Below, in pieces: positions 62,884 through 64,000 of a DNA stretch of 64,000 bases. The notes beneath the pieces were generated by a model that was not told where the DNA came from, did no database searches, and saw only the letters and a list, made by a program, of their open reading frames with translations. Made by a program: the position numbers and the translations under genes. Source of the DNA: Bombus terrestris (Eukaryota > Arthropoda > Insecta > Hymenoptera > Apidae); NCBI RefSeq assembly GCF_910591885.1, contig NW_025963548.1:2967501-3031500 (forward strand), read 5' to 3'. Positions within the stretch are counted from its first letter, which is position 1, and every line of letters begins with the position of its first letter.

Positions 62884-64000
62884 CTCGCTCGCTCCGCTCG
62901 CTCGTACAAATCCAGTCCAACCTCACAACTGATCCGACACGTTAGCAAATTTGAAATAAGTCGCCGCCTTATCGAATAACGAACGCAAGAGGGATTGGTT
63001 TTAGGTTAGGCTATAGTTTTCGGGCGAGCGCTGCGAGCGAGGGATGCGTAAAGGTGTGTCACAAACCAACGGCTTGGCACATAGGGACATTGAAATATTC
63101 GCACAAGCCCGAGGAGCCGGAAGTCTTTATCGAATTGCGTACTGACAAAAGTTTACAGTTTATCAATAGTTTTACATAAATAGTAATATTTCCACATAGT
63201 AGAGTGCAACGTGTGGTCCGAAATCGTTGACAAAATTAGGCAATAACAGGAAATATATACAAGGTAATATAAGGTATATGTATAGCTTGGAAATTGTAAT
63301 CGTTGCTCGCTGGCTCCGCTCGCTCGTAAAAATCTAGTCAAACCTCACAACCGATGCGACACGTTAGCAAATTTGAAATAAGTCGCCTCCTTGTCGAATA
63401 ACGAACGCAAGAGGGATTGGTTTTAGGTTAGCCTATGGTGTTCGAGCGAGCGCAGCGAGTGAGGGACGCGTAATTGTGTGTCACAAACCAACGGTTTGGA
63501 ACATAGGGACATTGAAATATTCGCACCAGCCCGAGGAACCGCAAGTCTTTATCGAATTGCATACTGACAAAAGTTTACATTTCATCAATAGTTTTACATA
63601 AATAGTAATATTTTCACATAGTACAGTGCAGCGTGTGGTCCGATATCGCTGACTAAATTAGGCAAAGCCGGAAATATATGCAAGGCAATATAAGGTATAT
63701 GTATAGCGTGGAAATTGTAATCGTAGCTCGCTCGCCCCGCTCGCTCGTATAATTCTAGTCCAACCTCACAACCGATCCGACACGTTAGCAAATTTGAAAT
63801 AAGTTGCCGCCTTATCGAATAACGAACGCAAGAGGCATTGGTTTTAGGTTAGGCTATAGTTTTCGAGCGAGCACAGCAAGCGAGGGTCGCGTAAAGGTTT
63901 GTCACAAACCAACGGTTTGGCACATAGGGACATTGAAATATTCGCACCAGCCCGAGGAGCCGGATGTTCTTATCGAATTGCGTACTGACGAAAGTTTACA
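62884..64000 (+). repeat. Start of second eleven-monomer unit, truncated by window edge
   Basis: J (62884), E variant of 421 bp (63306) and the first 274 bp of K (63727-64000) repeat the opening of the unit at 58243 with only a few private differences, such as GAAATCGTTGAC near 63222, GAGGCATTGG near 63833 and GAGCACAGCAAG near 63869. The array clearly continues past 64000. Confidence 0.85.

Larger units (their letters stand above)
1..64000 (+). repeat. Satellite DNA array, ~422-bp monomer, 151.6 copies
   Basis: The entire window is a head-to-tail array of a 422-bp unit in one orientation. I tracked every monomer start by the CTCG-rich 21-mer followed by TATAAATCTAG or TAAAAAT. Total length fits 151 x 422 plus six one-base insertions and two one-base deletions, leaving a 274-bp partial unit at the right end. 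No flanking or inserted unique DNA is visible, so the array continues beyond both edges. About ten monomer classes occur, in ordered multi-monomer patterns. Such arrays are typical of eukaryotic centromeric, pericentromeric or subtelomeric heterochromatin (inference). No selfish-element terminal structures or coding domains are seen. Confidence 0.98.

Noticed and set aside
1..64000. CRISPR array
   Set aside because: The repeating unit is ~422 bp with no short constant repeat separated by unique spacers, and there are no cas genes.
1..64000. Ribosomal DNA or intergenic-spacer repeat
   Set aside because: No conserved rRNA sequence is present anywhere, and the period is far too short for an rDNA unit. 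A spacer subrepeat array of 64 kb without any rRNA gene is unlikely.
1..64000. Tandem transposable elements
   Set aside because: No terminal inverted repeats bounding the unit, no target-site duplications, and no transposase or reverse-transcriptase domain. The inverted GC-rich arms lie inside the monomer and do not bound a mobile unit.

Overview
The window holds one thing: an uninterrupted head-to-tail tandem array of a ~422-bp satellite monomer, all on one strand. I count 151 complete monomers plus a 274-bp partial one at the right edge (63727-64000). Monomer starts, taken at a CTCG-rich 21-mer, fall at 1, 423, 845, 1267 and so on. Six monomers are 423 bp and two are 421 bp, which accounts for the whole length. 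I see no protein gene, rRNA, tRNA, transposon, CRISPR array or unique sequence. A gene-free 64 kb array of this kind points to a eukaryotic chromosome, most likely centromeric, pericentromeric or subtelomeric heterochromatin. Most monomers carry two adjacent copies of TTAGG, the arthropod telomere unit. This hints weakly at an insect or other arthropod, but the species cannot be named from this sequence.

The monomers fall into recurring classes, which I label A, B, C, E, F, G, H, I, J and K. By eye the classes differ from each other by about 6-9% in the aligned part I compared, while same-class copies in neighbouring blocks are nearly identical. That is the signature of higher-order repeats (HORs). 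Layout: 1-5909 mixed classes; 5910-14771 seven perfect A-B-C trimers (1266 bp each); 14772-18993 trimers interrupted by two identical A-C units that lack B; 18994-22791 trimers with two chimeric monomers; 22792-29965 a transition from trimers to hexamers and pentamers; 29966-40093 four hexamers (2532 bp each); 40094-42625 I-H-H tetramer-like units; 42626-46845 two H-E-F-C-I pentamers (2110 bp each); 46846-56553 a 3799-bp nine-monomer unit and its rearranged second copy; 56554-58242 a diverse stretch; 58243-62883 an eleven-monomer unit (4641 bp) whose next copy begins at 62884 and runs off the window.

Each monomer shares a fixed internal plan (offsets from monomer start): a CTCG-rich arm at 1-21; a TATAAAT or TAAAAAT element at 22-28; TTAGGTTAGG near 118-127; a near-perfect inverted copy of the first arm at 138-158; overlapping short hairpins at 171-193; an almost invariant block at about 197-232; and an AT-rich 3' half. 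An approximately 73-codon frame ending at a fixed TAA stays open in all main classes but has an ATG only in class A. I treat it as non-coding or a relic. The main interest is the layered, multi-period HOR architecture and the record of unequal crossover, conversion and deletion it preserves. I found no previously undescribed enzymatic or defence system.
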